A stretch of 64,000 nt of DNA from positions 124,001-188,000 of the forward strand of contig MU385871.1 of NCBI GenBank assembly GCA_022497145.1, given 5' to 3'. Position 1 is the stretch's first letter, and every line of letters starts with the position of its first letter. This document shows positions 34,498-47,100 of this stretch, piece by piece. The position numbers and the translations under genes were made by a program. Source of the DNA: Rostrohypoxylon terebratum (lineage: Eukaryota > Ascomycota > Sordariomycetes > Xylariales > Hypoxylaceae). The notes under the pieces were generated by a model. That model saw only the letters and a list, made by a program, of their open reading frames with translations. It made no database searches and was not told where the DNA came from.

Positions 34498-37400
34498 GGT
34501 TGCTAGAGTTGGCTATTTGGGTATATCTCGAGATGGATTAGCTGGCGAGAGAGCAAGAGGGAGAGAAGAAAGAGAAGATGTGTTGTTTATTGAGAAGTTT
34601 GGCGTGACTGCGTGATTAGGGGGAAGAATTGGCACGAGCCTTCAAATGTCAAAAGAGAAAAAAACGGATGCGCGGTTCTGATTATTAGGTGATGTGACCA
34701 CTCTGGGCATGACCTGGAAGGAGGGGCTTGCCAGCTGCTTTTCGGGTTTAGATTATTACACCACTGATTGCTGATTGCTGCCCACCTGCCGCCCGCCCGC
34801 CCACTCTGTGGCGCATTATAAATAGAATACTACTAATAGGTACCTAACCACATGTGCAGAATAACCAGAATAACCAGAATAAACGCGGCAAATGTGGCTT
34901 GCCGTCTCAAGGGGCTGGGGGGTCAAAGGGGGAAAGTCCCATCTGTCCTCACCAATATCACCAATAATTACTAACAATTTCCTACCATTTTCTTGCAGCT
35001 CGCAATTTTATCAGCCACAGGTCAACAATTCCAACAAATCAACCTCTTTATCATCGCCCCGCCCATCATACGTCAGTCCTAATTACCGGGTTACTCAGGT
35101 AGATGGTTGGTATTAAGATGGAAGAAAAAAGAACCTTAGACAACAACGAGAATATCCACGATACCCATCACTCCCAAGGTCAATAAATAATTGATAATAT
35201 ATGGGTGCTGTTATGGATGCTATGGATACATATACGAAGCTGACTCGGCTTTTTTCCCTTTCACGATCCATATGTGTTACTCGAAACCACATGATTTATG
35301 CAAATTAATTATACCCTCAGATTGTTCAATTGTTTATGTGAGACAGACTATTGTCTCAGTGGTAGGTAACCTGCTTGGTACCCGCAGCCTCAAGCTTTTC
35401 CACGTTCCTATCTCGATTTTACGCACGACTCGAGTGTATTATTCTAAGTAGTATTAACAATACAAGCATCCATTTTCATTATCTTCATTATATACACAAC
35501 TAGTAAATGATATTTTCCTTCAGCCACTTTCGCCCGTGCTCATCTCGACATCTCTACACTATTTCGAGATGGCGGCTCATTAATACCAAGTGTCGGCAGC
35601 GCCTTGTACGACCCCATACCAATATTAATATTCTGCATGAAGACGATCCGACACCCTTCGTTTGATGATATACCAACTCACCGCTACCATTGCTGACTTG
35701 GTATTGCATCATTGGTAGGCCCTTAGGTAATCAGGACTCTTCCCCACGAATAGCCTCGATAGAACCATGGCAGAAAGACCAGAGAGAAAGTGCCCCATGT
35801 ACTAATAGTACCGTAATACACTGTATAGATCCCGGTTTTTGATTGATCAATCAGGACAGTGTATCACGGTACTATTAGTACATGGGGCACTTTCTCTCTG
35901 GTCTTTCTGCATGGTTATAACACAAGGACTTCAATTTTGGACTTTGAGCCCTTGCTATCGACCCCATAGCTCCGGTGGGTTGTAGGCGGGTCAAGATAAA
36001 CTCGGGATGACGACCTAAATAAGACAAAAAGCAATTCCAAGGGCCTAAATAGGATGTGATTGTCAGGCACAATAGAAGTCCAGTCTCGGACTTCGTACCG
36101 ATTTGCTCAGGGTGATTATGCCTTTCAGATATCGGCATCACAAGTTTTCGGTGACCGGGTCTCCAACCACGTTATGTGGCGGGGAAAGAAGATACTATGT
36201 AGGTTCATCTAAAGATCTAAAGAGCTCCGTTTGGTTCATCCCACGTATAATGGGCGACCCTTGATATCATGCATTTGAACTGCCGACACGAATAGCCTCA
36301 AGACCTAGTATTGATGACAAACATGACCTATAACTTTAAAGGTACGTCCTCGGTAAGAAATGAGGAATTGAATAATGGGTTATGGTGGGATTTACTCACT
36401 CATCTTACAACAAATACAAAAATTTGTATCGTATCATGTCAACAACCATAGTTCATCCTTGCAACATGAAAGAGGGTTCAACCTCGCAAGTTATATTACA
36501 CTATAGATATCTTAGAAGATATCAACATAAAATGCGGATAAAGTGTATACAGACAATCAGATTGACAAACCAAGGTTTTGATTACTCCAACATCCATGGA
36601 TGCTCAGACATGAGGCTAATGACCTCTAATATGTTTGTGTCTAGACATATCCCACCATCTGCACGACATTTCCAACGATGAGTCAATATCACATGGTCAT
36701 ACCTACCTAGGTCCTAGGTAAGCAAGTAGGTGAGCTCCATAGGTATTGTCAACTCAAACTCAGACGTCATTTGTAGATTCATTTGGGACTTTAGTATCAA
36801 AGCTGAGTCTTTCACCAATTTTATAGTTAGGCCGTCTATATACTGTAGGTATTATGGCACAACATCCATATCATACATAGTACATGGATGAGATAGACGT
36901 AGCTTAAGCCTTAGGTATGCTCTGTCCATGACGATTGACGTTTAAGCACAACCTTGCGTAGCCGCATCAACCATTTTAAAGGTTCGAATGGGCGACGATA
37001 TAAGTTAGATCGTCCAAGGCGATCTGATATGTCGATCGTTAGTACTACATATTATTGGTATGTCAATCGACAGCGATCTGAGCATCGGAGCTAGATCATT
37101 GATCGCCTGGTACTATTTCCATACCATGCTGACGGGATTGATCAGAAGGAGTTGCGGATGGAGGTTGTTTGAAGTAAACCGGGCCTGGAAACAAGGTAAA
37201 TTCTATCTTTGGAAGACATCATCGTGTTTGAGATAAACTTGGTAAATCCGATCTCACAACATAACTAACATTCTATTAAGATGCCGCGCGTTCGAAGATG
37301 ATAAAACACCCGAGTTACTTGTACATAGTATTATTGTGTGTTCGTCGGAATATATTTCCTACTATTAGCTCTTCAAGACTTCGATAATTCGATTAGCTTC

Positions 37401-39634
37401 GAGCACAGACCATTCTCGGAGTCAAGGATACAGGTACCTACATAGTACTAGTGTACATAGTACATACTTATTTCGCAATCTTTCATGTTTCACAGCATCC
37501 GAAGGGGCTTAGTTCGGGCTCTGAAACCGCCAGCAAGGATCTTCACCCCTCTGTTCTTCTTTAATCCTGACGTTTTTTTTTAAACTGACAACTTACTATG
37601 TACAAGTCACCAACCAAGCTGCCAAGTCACCAAGTCATCTCAACCGGACCGAGCAACCTTGAATGGACTTACACGCGGATAATAATTCTTACAAGCCCAA
37701 GTATTGCCTAATAGGTTCCTCGGTTGCTTCTTCACGAGAGCTTCATGGTCGTTAAGCACGTGCGAAATTGCTCAAGCGGCACAGAAGAGTAACATTCAGA
37801 GAGACGACACTACCGATTCGCCAATACCCGGTGTAAACAATAAGTCGACACCGACACACCTCTCAATTGTATATCTGATTGGAACGTCTTTTAAAATGAA
37901 TATGAAAGAAATCTGGGGATCATTCCCTTATATGAACAATCCCATTGGAAGAAATGACTGCAATGGATATTTGCACCTTCAACTTCCACCAAGATTTGTT
38001 ATTGGCCAAACATGTTTCCCACCCTATCAGATGGAAGAAACCGACAGATGGAATAATACTATGCAGTATGTACTATGAGGTATGCCATGCGACTTCTACC
38101 ACATAGTATGTACTATGTATTGTACATATCTAGTAGTATACACCGCTGCTGCAGGCTAGATGAAAGGAGGCTCCCCTCTCATTTCCTGACCTTGTTCTTA
38201 TTTTCTAGATTACAGCGCATACCTCGACCATTAATGAGCTTCCTTACAACTCCCAGCTTCTAACTCGTCCGAGACTCTGTCGACTTTTCCTTGGTCATCG
38301 GGCCACTGAAAAAATACAGGGGCGAACCGCCAAGCAACCACTGCTTCAGGGCATCCCTTGGTAGTACTATGTACGTCGTATTGTACATACCTAGTATTAC
38401 CAGCAGCAGTCCACTGCCAGTAGGGAATGCGACCCCGTATCGAAAAGGCTTCCAGAACGTTTTCTCTGCTATTTTACGCAGCTACGTTGCAACGACAGTC
38501 TGTTCTCGCGCGATTGATTTTCTTAGGGGTGTTTAGGGACGTATAGGGGGCCACCGTATCAGCTTTCCCGGGCTTTCCAAGCCAAGCTGAGAACAGATGT
38601 AAACGAACTACCAAGCTGGGGATCCCCATCAATGCTCGCTGTTTAGCTGCTAACCATGATACACGACGACACCACTAATCCCGCGATCAGCCCCTAGGAT
38701 TCCGTTCACATCATTCCAAAAACATCCCGGCCCAGAGTAAAGAACCCACATAGGCAAGGGATATCCTAGACACCCTTGACACCTTCTATAATGCGCTCTG
38801 CCAGTTTGGCAGTCTGGAGCTGAACCCTACACGCTGATCTTCCCCCTCCAAAAATCACCATCCCATGATCCATCAACCTCAAACAAATCTTCAGCGTTGT
38901 CACCTCTTCGACCTTGCATATCTTAGTGAGATGAGAATACCCCAAGCAGCCACTACGATCACGACCAATGGTTCGTTGTGTGTATGTGGTGTGTGGTAAG
39001 TAATCGATGATCCGAACAGACACTAAGCAAGAATTCGTTGCCGTCCCTCGGGACTAAACTTGAGAGTCAATCGTTGGTGGCTCACACAATAAACTTGAGC
39101 CTTCCTCTTTCATCGCCCCTAGTACGAACAGCGAACGTCCAATTTATTGAGCATGATCATAGAAATTACCTCATATATGAAGACCGCGAATCAGTACACG
39201 TTTAACCTCTCAGCACCCACAACTCTAATAGTCTAATAGTATCTATCAAGGTCCATATTTGACTCCTCTACTTCCTGCATACCTAGTAGTAATTATTAGA
39301 GCACTATACGCGTACCTAGTCTGTCAGCGTAGTACAAGAGTAGAGGTTGCAATTTGAACCGAGCATACCTGCTATGTATGTACTGCGGTAAGTACCCAAC
39401 TAGTGCCGTCGCCAGACAGCCGATGGAGGGTCATGCAGGTCCGGATGCGTACGTGACGCACGTCCCCGACTACCCCGTCCTAGAGGACTAGGTTGGGGAC
39501 CAGGTTGTGTATCAGATCCCGCCCTACCACAGCCGTTTTATAATGATTGTGGTGCGCCTTACCCGGGTGCTCTCATAAGTGCAAATCTATGTTGCTCTCG
39601 TTCTCGCTCTCCCTCGCTGCCGTCCGAAGTCAAT
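34498..39634. other. 5.1-kb gene-poor region
   Basis: No convincing gene. The profilin promoter should lie within the first few hundred bases (with a GAATAACCA triplet repeat near 34,857-34,883). It contains a strong fold-back at 35,763-35,916, a CCTAGG doublet at 36,706-36,718 and two near-identical 19-bp segments (38,117-38,135 and 38,378-38,396, one mismatch). Open frames such as 37704-38078 (124 aa) and 36382-36681 (99 aa) show no family resemblance. Confidence 0.55.
35763..35916. repeat. Near-perfect inverted repeat (fold-back), 61-bp arms
   Basis: The left arm (35763-35824) and right arm (35856-35916) are reverse complements, with only one single-base indel (catggcag versus catgcag) and one substitution (gtaat versus gtgat). 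The 31-bp spacer contains its own perfect palindrome TGATTGATCAATCA. Transcribed in either direction it would fold into one long hairpin. Terminal repeats beyond the arms and target duplications are not obvious. Confidence 0.95.
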
Positions 39635-41456
39635 ATGTCAGTAAGACCGAGTTCATCGAGGGGCTTGAGTTCTAAGAGTTCAGCCAGCAACAGTTTTAAG
39701 TATGACAAGAGGATATCTAGGGACGACTCATTCATCAACTCCCGAACAGCGGTCGGGGCTGGATTCAGATCATACAACAATTTTACACGAGGACAGCCGC
39801 CTACGCCGGAAATGAGTCCACGGACTTCACCTCCACGAAAAGTATCCATCCCGACTATCAGGATGCCTACTCCCGAGTCTCTGAACGATACTGGTGCCTC
39901 AGAGATAGGTATGGCGCTTGGAAGCCCAACGAGTATTCCGGTGAGCGGTGGCTCACGGACGCCACAAACAACTCTTCGGGCGCCGCCAGCCCCAACACCG
40001 TCTTTAGTTTCACCTGCTGCATCCGGAATCAGTTCTACCGGCTCCTTGCCCAGAAAGCAGTCGACGAAATGGAAGTTATTCGGCAGGTTTGGAAGAAAAC
40101 AATCAGAACCGTCTCTCGCAGGACCAATACCTCCCGAGCCCAGAGTTGCGCCAATACCAGAACAAACTCCAGAAATGACATCGCAGCCATGGTACGACCA
40201 GAATGTGCAAAGAAGCAACACTGTTGGTGCTCATAGGCAACCAAAACATAAGCCGATTGTAATCAAGTCTCAAACGATGCCTGATGATAGAGGCAGTCCA
40301 CCACAGGGGTCGAGATCAAGGTCAAACGGAAAGAAGACCGAGGAGACTTTTGGGAGAATTCCGATAGCGTTGGATACTAACCAGAGCTCATCGAGTCCCT
40401 TGTTAGATGTCGAGATTCCTGACATCACCATGGAAAGATATAGTGTAATGTTCGGAAGTGTATTGCAATCACAGCCTTCACTATTAGCTCGACGACAGGC
40501 TACGGTTCAGAAGCTTAAGAACATTGAAGATGCGGTAGAAAGAGAAGAGGTAAGAAACCACACAATTCCTGCTAGTTTTCAGATATTAATCTGTTATATA
40601 GGACTGTTTAAGGAGCCCGAGGAGAGCAACTTCACCTGCGGCGGGGTCGCCATCATTTGCTTTATTTCCTCCTCAAAGACCGGCGCAGACTCCGTCTTCA
40701 AACCCATCACCACTTTCGAGATCTAATACTTCTCCTGCACTACTTCGGTCACCCGCAAAAGCGGCTTTCGATCACACCGCCCATACCCATCACGCACAGT
40801 CTCATGACGCACACATACATAACTATCTCAAGGAATCTCCTAGCCGTCCTTATCCAAAGGGCAAACTTACTATTGCTACCCTAGCCAGAGCAAGGGAACA
40901 CAACGCTGCCCCTAAGGAATTCCAGTTCAGTCCAGACTCATCGAATTTAGTACTAGAATCTCCATCGGAAATGTCGTCTCCTGAACTTGAAGTAGTCAAA
41001 CCAGGGTCGATACGGCCACGGGCTTCATACATGCAGGAGCCCAAGTGGCAGATGATAACGCCACAGCAACAAACACCCTCTACCGCGACATCGTCTCTAT
41101 CAAGCGACCGGAAACCCCCACCCTCTTCGCCAGCTACATCCGCAGACTCGAAGGACGACGAGGACGACCTGCTGGAGAACAGCTCCAACATGAACCCCGT
41201 GGAGCTATCGATCGCCAGACAGATCTCGATATCCCGACAACAGCGGAAAATGCTCAAGCCCCTGCAGACGGCCACGAGGTCGCAAAGGAGCCCCTCGAAA
41301 CCGGTCCCGATGCCGAAGATAGCCATGGCCCAGAACGAGAGGCTGGCCGAGACGAATACTAAGACGCCCATCTTGATTACCCCGGAAGAGACGCCTAGTC
41401 AATCTAACGTTGCCGCTCATCGGAAGAGCGAACGCGTCGTACTGGAGGGAGCTTGA
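39635..41456 (+). CDS. Ser/Pro-rich, probably disordered fungal protein, function unknown
   Basis: Two exons (39635-40549 and 40602-41456) separated by a 52-nt intron (GTAAGA...ATATAG), giving 589 aa. Removing the intron joins two long open frames in phase 0. Most of the protein is Ser/Pro/Thr/Arg-rich with many SP and TP sites, suggesting a phosphorylated, disordered scaffold or regulator. Two parts look structured: a basic patch KWKLFGRFGRKQSEPS (about 150-165) and ITMERYSVMFGSVLQSQPSL followed by a short helix LLARRQATVQKLKNIED just before the intron. I recall an ERYSVMF-type motif from other conserved fungal proteins, but no function. A shorter acidic segment (KDDEDDLLENSS) lies near residue 490. 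Confidence 0.8.
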
Positions 41457-42445
41457 GATATTCGTCTCGTTCTATACCTACCTACCTAGATATCTATCTA
41501 CTAATTTACACGTCTTCACTTTACCTTACCTACTATCGTTTTTTTCTTGCATTACTTGGTCGCGATTCCCATTTTGACTTCTAGGCGTCGGTCAGCGCCT
41601 CCCACCGGGAAATTTTTTGGAATTTTTGCATTTAGAAAAAGGACTCGGATTGATTCTTTATTTCTGGAAGGAAGGGGAAAGGAGGGAGGGAGGGAGGGAG
41701 GCTCTTGTTTTCTTTGCCTGGGAATATACCCTTCGGAGGATAATCGAGTTCAGGGGATGAGTCTGCGACTCCCATCGTTCATGTTACACGTTTTTTACTT
41801 TGTCGAGAGATATGAAGGGGAGGGAAGAGAAAGGGGGAATGAAGAGACATGCACGATGTGCCTTGATGGTAATCGTTTGATACCCTGGTACGAAGTGGTC
41901 AAACGGAGAGATGGAGATGGAGATGGAGACAGAAGACTGGCTAGAGTGACTGTCTTAAGGCAGATAGGATGCGAGGTTAATTAGGACGAGATTGGGTTCG
42001 CGATTGTTATATCTAATCTGGTCCTAGGTGGCTGAATTCATACCATCGCCACCTTCACCCCTATATAAATGCCGTACCGACGTGACCGTGTGTAATCGTG
42101 TAACCATTCATATTATGCCTGCCCGCTCAAATTGTCGGGATGCTCTCTATGTAGCCATGTCTACGTAATCTTCAACTCATCCATTCTCTCTCTACCTTGG
42201 TGGTAACCCTGAGTTCACCTTCTCTTCCTTGCCCTGATTTGCCAACGAATGACTCTGCCCACTCCCTATAAGTTGCCGGGGCGAAAACGCGCCCTCAGAT
42301 ATAGATAGACGAAATAAAATGGCTATTCAATCAGCCCCGTTCACCAAGATGCGTGTCTCGTTGCTATGCTGAAATTGAGACACGGAAATACCATTTCATT
42401 CATTCAATCAGTGCCGGTAGTAATTGCGGTAAGAAAGCATTAAGT
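41457..42445. other. Convergent intergenic region
   Basis: 3' flanks of two converging genes. It contains a (GGGA)5 tract at 41,682-41,701 and a GGAGAT repeat near 41,912-41,930. No gene seen. Confidence 0.5.
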
Positions 42446-43425
42446 TTACATGAGAACGCAGCATGAGTTCTGCTTCTTTGCTTGTTCTGAACGAAATGAT
42501 CAGCATTGTCCTTAGAGAGAGGGGAAGAGTGGAGATATAAGAGATGAGAGGAGGGGGGGGAGGGGGAGGAGCTGCGTACGATAGAACATCTTGCTCTGGT
42601 TGCTCAGGCCATCGCTCTTGGCGACGAGGTCGTCGATCTTCTCGCCGCGCTGGAGGACGGACTCGATGGTCTTGTGGAGGGTGATCTTGGTCTCGTCGAG
42701 CTCGCGCTGGATCTTCAGGATGCTGTCGGCCTGGTGCGGGTCCTGGTATTTGGTCAGGTAGCCCTGCAGCTCGGGCATGGTGACGGTCTGGCCGGAGGCC
42801 CACGACGACTTGGGGTGCGCCACGAGGAACTCTTCCACTACCTTCGACAGCAGCTGGTGCGCTACCAACGCTGGGTACTGGTGGTCGGAGATGATGATGC
42901 CGCAGACACCTTCCGTGCGCCCGTATGCATGGAAAGTGTAGTCTGCATTCGGGCGAGGCAATGCCAAATCAGTTCTTCTTCTTTATTTCGTCTTTATTGT
43001 GGTGCCTGGAATGGTTTCGGGTTGGTGGGCGCACCTTGTTCTTCAACATCTTGTCTCTGTCCCGGCCTCGTCCGCTCCGCTACTGTCTTCGCAAACATGG
43101 TCATGAATTCGCCATAGCTGTGTTGGTGTTCGGGTTAGTTATATTCCCTTCGTACCATGTTTTCGGGGGCGGCGGATCGGGCTCGTACTTTGCACGGGTG
43201 AAGCGCGAGTAGGCGCTTAGCTCTTTCTCAGCGCATATCTCGACGCCGGGCTTGGTGTCGTTCTTGATGATCTATTCGTACGAAAGAGCTACATTAGTTA
43301 TTTGTTTCGTAGATATAGTTGACAGTGGGCTTATGGGTGTGTCTGTCAAAGCGAATTCGTCGTCGAGGCTCGATGTTGGCGACCGGGGTATTAGATATAC
43401 ATACTCCAATGTAATGCAGCTTCAT
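42446..43425 (-). CDS. YKT6: R-SNARE Ykt6
   Basis: Five exons (43425-43405, 43271-43189, 43117-43035, 42942-42580, 42486-42446) give 196 aa. The protein starts MKLHYIG and has a longin domain (FTRANYGEFMTMFAKTVAER, then YTFHAYGRTEGVCGIIIS). A SNARE helix follows with an Arg at the zero layer (ESVLQRGEKIDDLVAKSD), and the protein ends QQAKKQNSCCVLM. The final CVLM is a farnesylation CaaX box with an adjacent palmitoylatable Cys. Ykt6 works in ER-Golgi, vacuolar and autophagosome fusion. Only the spliced form restores the FTRANYGEFM and MFYQQAKK joints known from fungal Ykt6; unspliced frames run into intron sequence. Confidence 0.96.
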
Positions 43426-44179
43426 GTTGACAGATAGCTGATAGCTAGGTAGATAGAGAGCTACGAGTCGAAGGGACGGATAGGGCGGAAACGGTCAATT
43501 TTGATTCTGTCGATGTTTCAATGTTTATCTGGTGTGAACAACGAAAGAAGAAATCCCCAGCTTGTTTTGGGGGGGGGCATAAAATTCAGGAGACAAATAG
43601 AAATAACCTCGAAACCAAGAAAGTTAGGGATCCAAAGATACATCCATGGATGGATAACAAGCAGGAGGTGAGGTCAGCGGTCACAGCCCTGGAAGCCCTG
43701 GAAGCCTTTGTCACATGTACTCTCAACGGTCCTTTTTAGGCGTAGATACATTGAAACTTAGTGGGGCTCTAGGCATCTCCCAATGGCGGGACTTTAAATT
43801 CTGGGGAATCAATTCATGCGCTAAAATGTCGTTAGGCAAGACTGGTACTTCGTAAGCGCCTGCGGTACCAGTTTTCTAAAGCAGTTGCAATCGCTAATCA
43901 GTACCTAGGTACAGCATACAGCTGTACCTAGTACCTACTACCTAGTACTAGTAGTTCACCGGCGTAATAGTCATCAATTCCTGAAGATTTCATCAATTTC
44001 ATGAGGATTTCATGCTCACCTTCTTTCTGTTTTCTAACAGTTTTTTTGTGGTCGTAGCCATATGAATTAACGGTGAATCGTCCATCGTTCTAGGGTTCCA
44101 AGACCGAGACGTCAGATTTACCAACCAAGAAATCATCCAATCTATTAAACTCATCTCGACCTACAGGATTATCGCTAAA
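43426..44179. promoter_or_regulatory. Divergent promoter region, Ykt6/Slh1
   Basis: A 754-bp gap between outward-reading genes. It holds GTACCTAGGTAC (43901-43912) inside an inverted repeat with 11-bp arms and a 5-bp loop, plus several CCTAGTA copies just after it. A pyrimidine-rich patch lies near 44,020-44,050. Confidence 0.5.
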
Positions 44180-47100
44180 ATGCCCCCTTCTATGAGCGAA
44201 GCGGAGGCGCGATGGCGCGAGCAGTTTGCCGCTATGAAGGCTGCACTAGCAGACCTAAAACTGCCAGGCAAAAACCCATCCATCGAATCCGAGCTTAATC
44301 TAGATTTTGACCTAGATGACGAGGACTTTACTTCTGGAAATAGCGGCGACGATGTCTGGGATTTCATTGACGATAGCGAAGAAGACTTATATAGCAGCGA
44401 TTTCATCGAAAAAGCCAATGGTCAACCTGGTGGCGGGAGCTATGGCCCAGCCTGGCTTTCGCAACAGTGCTCTATCATTGCCTCTAAGAATGGTCTATCT
44501 TCGGACGCATTTCAAGCCCAAGTTCTCGATGTACTGAATTCTCAACGGTCTGAGGAAGAACTGCAGTCCCAACTCACTGATATTGTTGGCTTCGACGACT
44601 TCGAGTTTATTATCGAAGTGCTTTCCCACAGGCATGAAATCACATCAAGTTTTGCTGCTCAGGAACCGAGCGGGCCGACGGGTCGACTTTTGACTAAAGC
44701 CGAGAGAGACGAAGCCCTCCGACGAAAGGACCTTGAGCACAAAAACGCCACTTTAGCCCCTAGCATGCATAAGGAGGTACAGTATCCTCACATCTACAAG
44801 GCCTTCAATGCTGGCAATACTTTGAGTCATACAGGAGCCCAATATGGAATGCCAGTTGGTACTGAAAGAAAGGAGAAGGAAAAGTATGAAGAGTTTATTG
44901 TCCCTGCAGGAAAGACCGGCACACTTCTCCCTGGCCATAAGCTTGTCAATATCGCCGACATGGATGGACTTTGCCGAAGAACGTTTAAAGGCTACAAGGC
45001 ATTGAACAGAATGCAAAGCCTGGTTTATCCAGTAGCATACAAGTCTAGTGAGAACATGTTAATATGTGCTCCTACCGGCGCGGGTAAGACAGATGCAGCT
45101 ATGCTGACAATTTTGCAAACAATTGGCCAATATGTAACACCCAATCCTATCGAGAACACGGAAGCAACGGATTTTGGTGTCGATACCCAAGATTTCAAAA
45201 TCGTCTATGTTGCCCCGATGAAGGCTCTAGCTGCTGAAATTACCGAGAAGCTAGGGAAGCGCCTCGCCTGGCTTGGAATCCAATGCCGCGAGTATACAGG
45301 AGATATGCACCTCACTAAATCCGAAATTGTCCAAACGCAGATCATTGTTACTACTCCCGAAAAGTGGGATGTTGTCACAAGGAAAGGCACCGGAGATACG
45401 GAGCTTGTGCAGAAAGTCAGGCTGCTTATCATTGACGAAGTCCATATGCTTCATGACGAACGTGGCGCTGTGTTGGAATCTTTGGTAGCACGGACGGAAC
45501 GCCAGGTCGAGAGCACACAGTCCCTCATCCGCATCGTCGGACTCAGCGCCACCCTTCCAAATTACATCGACGTTGCCGATTTTCTCAAGGTCAACAGATA
45601 TGCCGGGCTTTTCTATTTTGATGGCTCTTTCCGCCCGGTCCCCCTCGAGCAGCACTTCATTGGAGTCAGGGGTAAAGCTGGTTCGAAAGTGTCCAGAGAG
45701 AATCTTGACACAGTGGCATTTGAAAAGGTCCAAGACATGCTGGAGCAAGATCACCAAATAATGGTGTTTGTTCACTCCAGAAGAGACACCCTTCTTACTG
45801 CCAAGATGCTTTATCAAAAAGCCTCTGATCAAGCTGCAACAGATCTTTTCGATCCAGCGGGGCATCCATACTACGAACAAGCCGTCAGAGATATGAAAAG
45901 CTCGAAAGCACGTGAACTAAGAGATCTTTTGCCAAAGGGACTGGGTATACACCATGCTGGATTGACCCGCTCCGATAGAAATCTCATGGAGAATCTATTC
46001 GCTAAAGGCGTCCTCAAGGTACTTTGCTGTACGGCAACCCTCGCATGGGGTGTCAACTTACCGGCTGCTGCAGTCATCATTAAGGGGACACAAGTATACA
46101 GTGCACAAGAAGGTAAATTTGTAGACTTAGGCATTCTTGATGTGCTTCAAATCTTCGGTCGTGCTGGTCGGCCACAGTTCGAGGATGTGGGCATCGGCAT
46201 GATCTGCACAACTATCGACAAGCTGCCACATTACCTACAATCAGTTACTGCACAGCAGCCTATCGAGTCCAGATTTTCTTCGAAATTAGTCGATAACTTG
46301 AATGCCGAGGTTGCGTTAGGCACTGTGACTTCTATACCAGAAGCCGTGCAATGGATTGGTTATTCTTACCTATTCGTTCGAATGCAGAGAAATCCCATGG
46401 CTTATGGGATCGAGTGGGCGGAGATCAGAGATGATCCCACCTTAGTACAAAGGCGACGACAACTTGCCATTCAGGCAGCCAGGACTTTGCAGCAAAGCCA
46501 AATGGTCATATTCAACGAAACGACCGAAGAGCTCAGAAGCAAGGATATCGGCCGCATTGCTAGTCAGTACTACATCCAGCAGACCAGTATAGACATCTTC
46601 AACAAGAGAATGCGACCCCATTCAACGGAAGCAGATATATTGAAGATGATTAGCGAGAGCGGAGAGTTTGACAATATCCAATCTCGGGACAACGAGGCCG
46701 ATGAACTGACTAGGCTGAAGGAGATAGCGGCTCCTTGCGATATTGGTAGCGGTATTGATACTCCGCAAGCAAAGACCAATATCCTGTTGCAAACTTATAT
46801 CTCCCGAGCTCAACCTGAAGACTTCACACTAGGGAATGATCTTAACTACGTGGCCCAACAGTCCGGACGAATCTGTCGTGCACTGTTTATGATTGCGCTG
46901 AACAGACGATGGGGTCACCAGTGCCTAGTCTTACTTACCCTCTCGAAGTCTATCGAGAGACGTATCTGGCCATTTGAACACCCACTCCATCAGTTTGACT
47001 TGCCTAAGTCAGTGCTTAACCAAATCGACGCAAAAGATACTCTAACCATTGAGACGCTGCGTGATATGGAGACAGCAGAAATTGGTAGCTTGGTGCACAA

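Noticed and set aside
39559..40221. 220-aa minus-strand frame
   Set aside because: Antisense shadow of the first exon of the Ser/Pro-rich protein.
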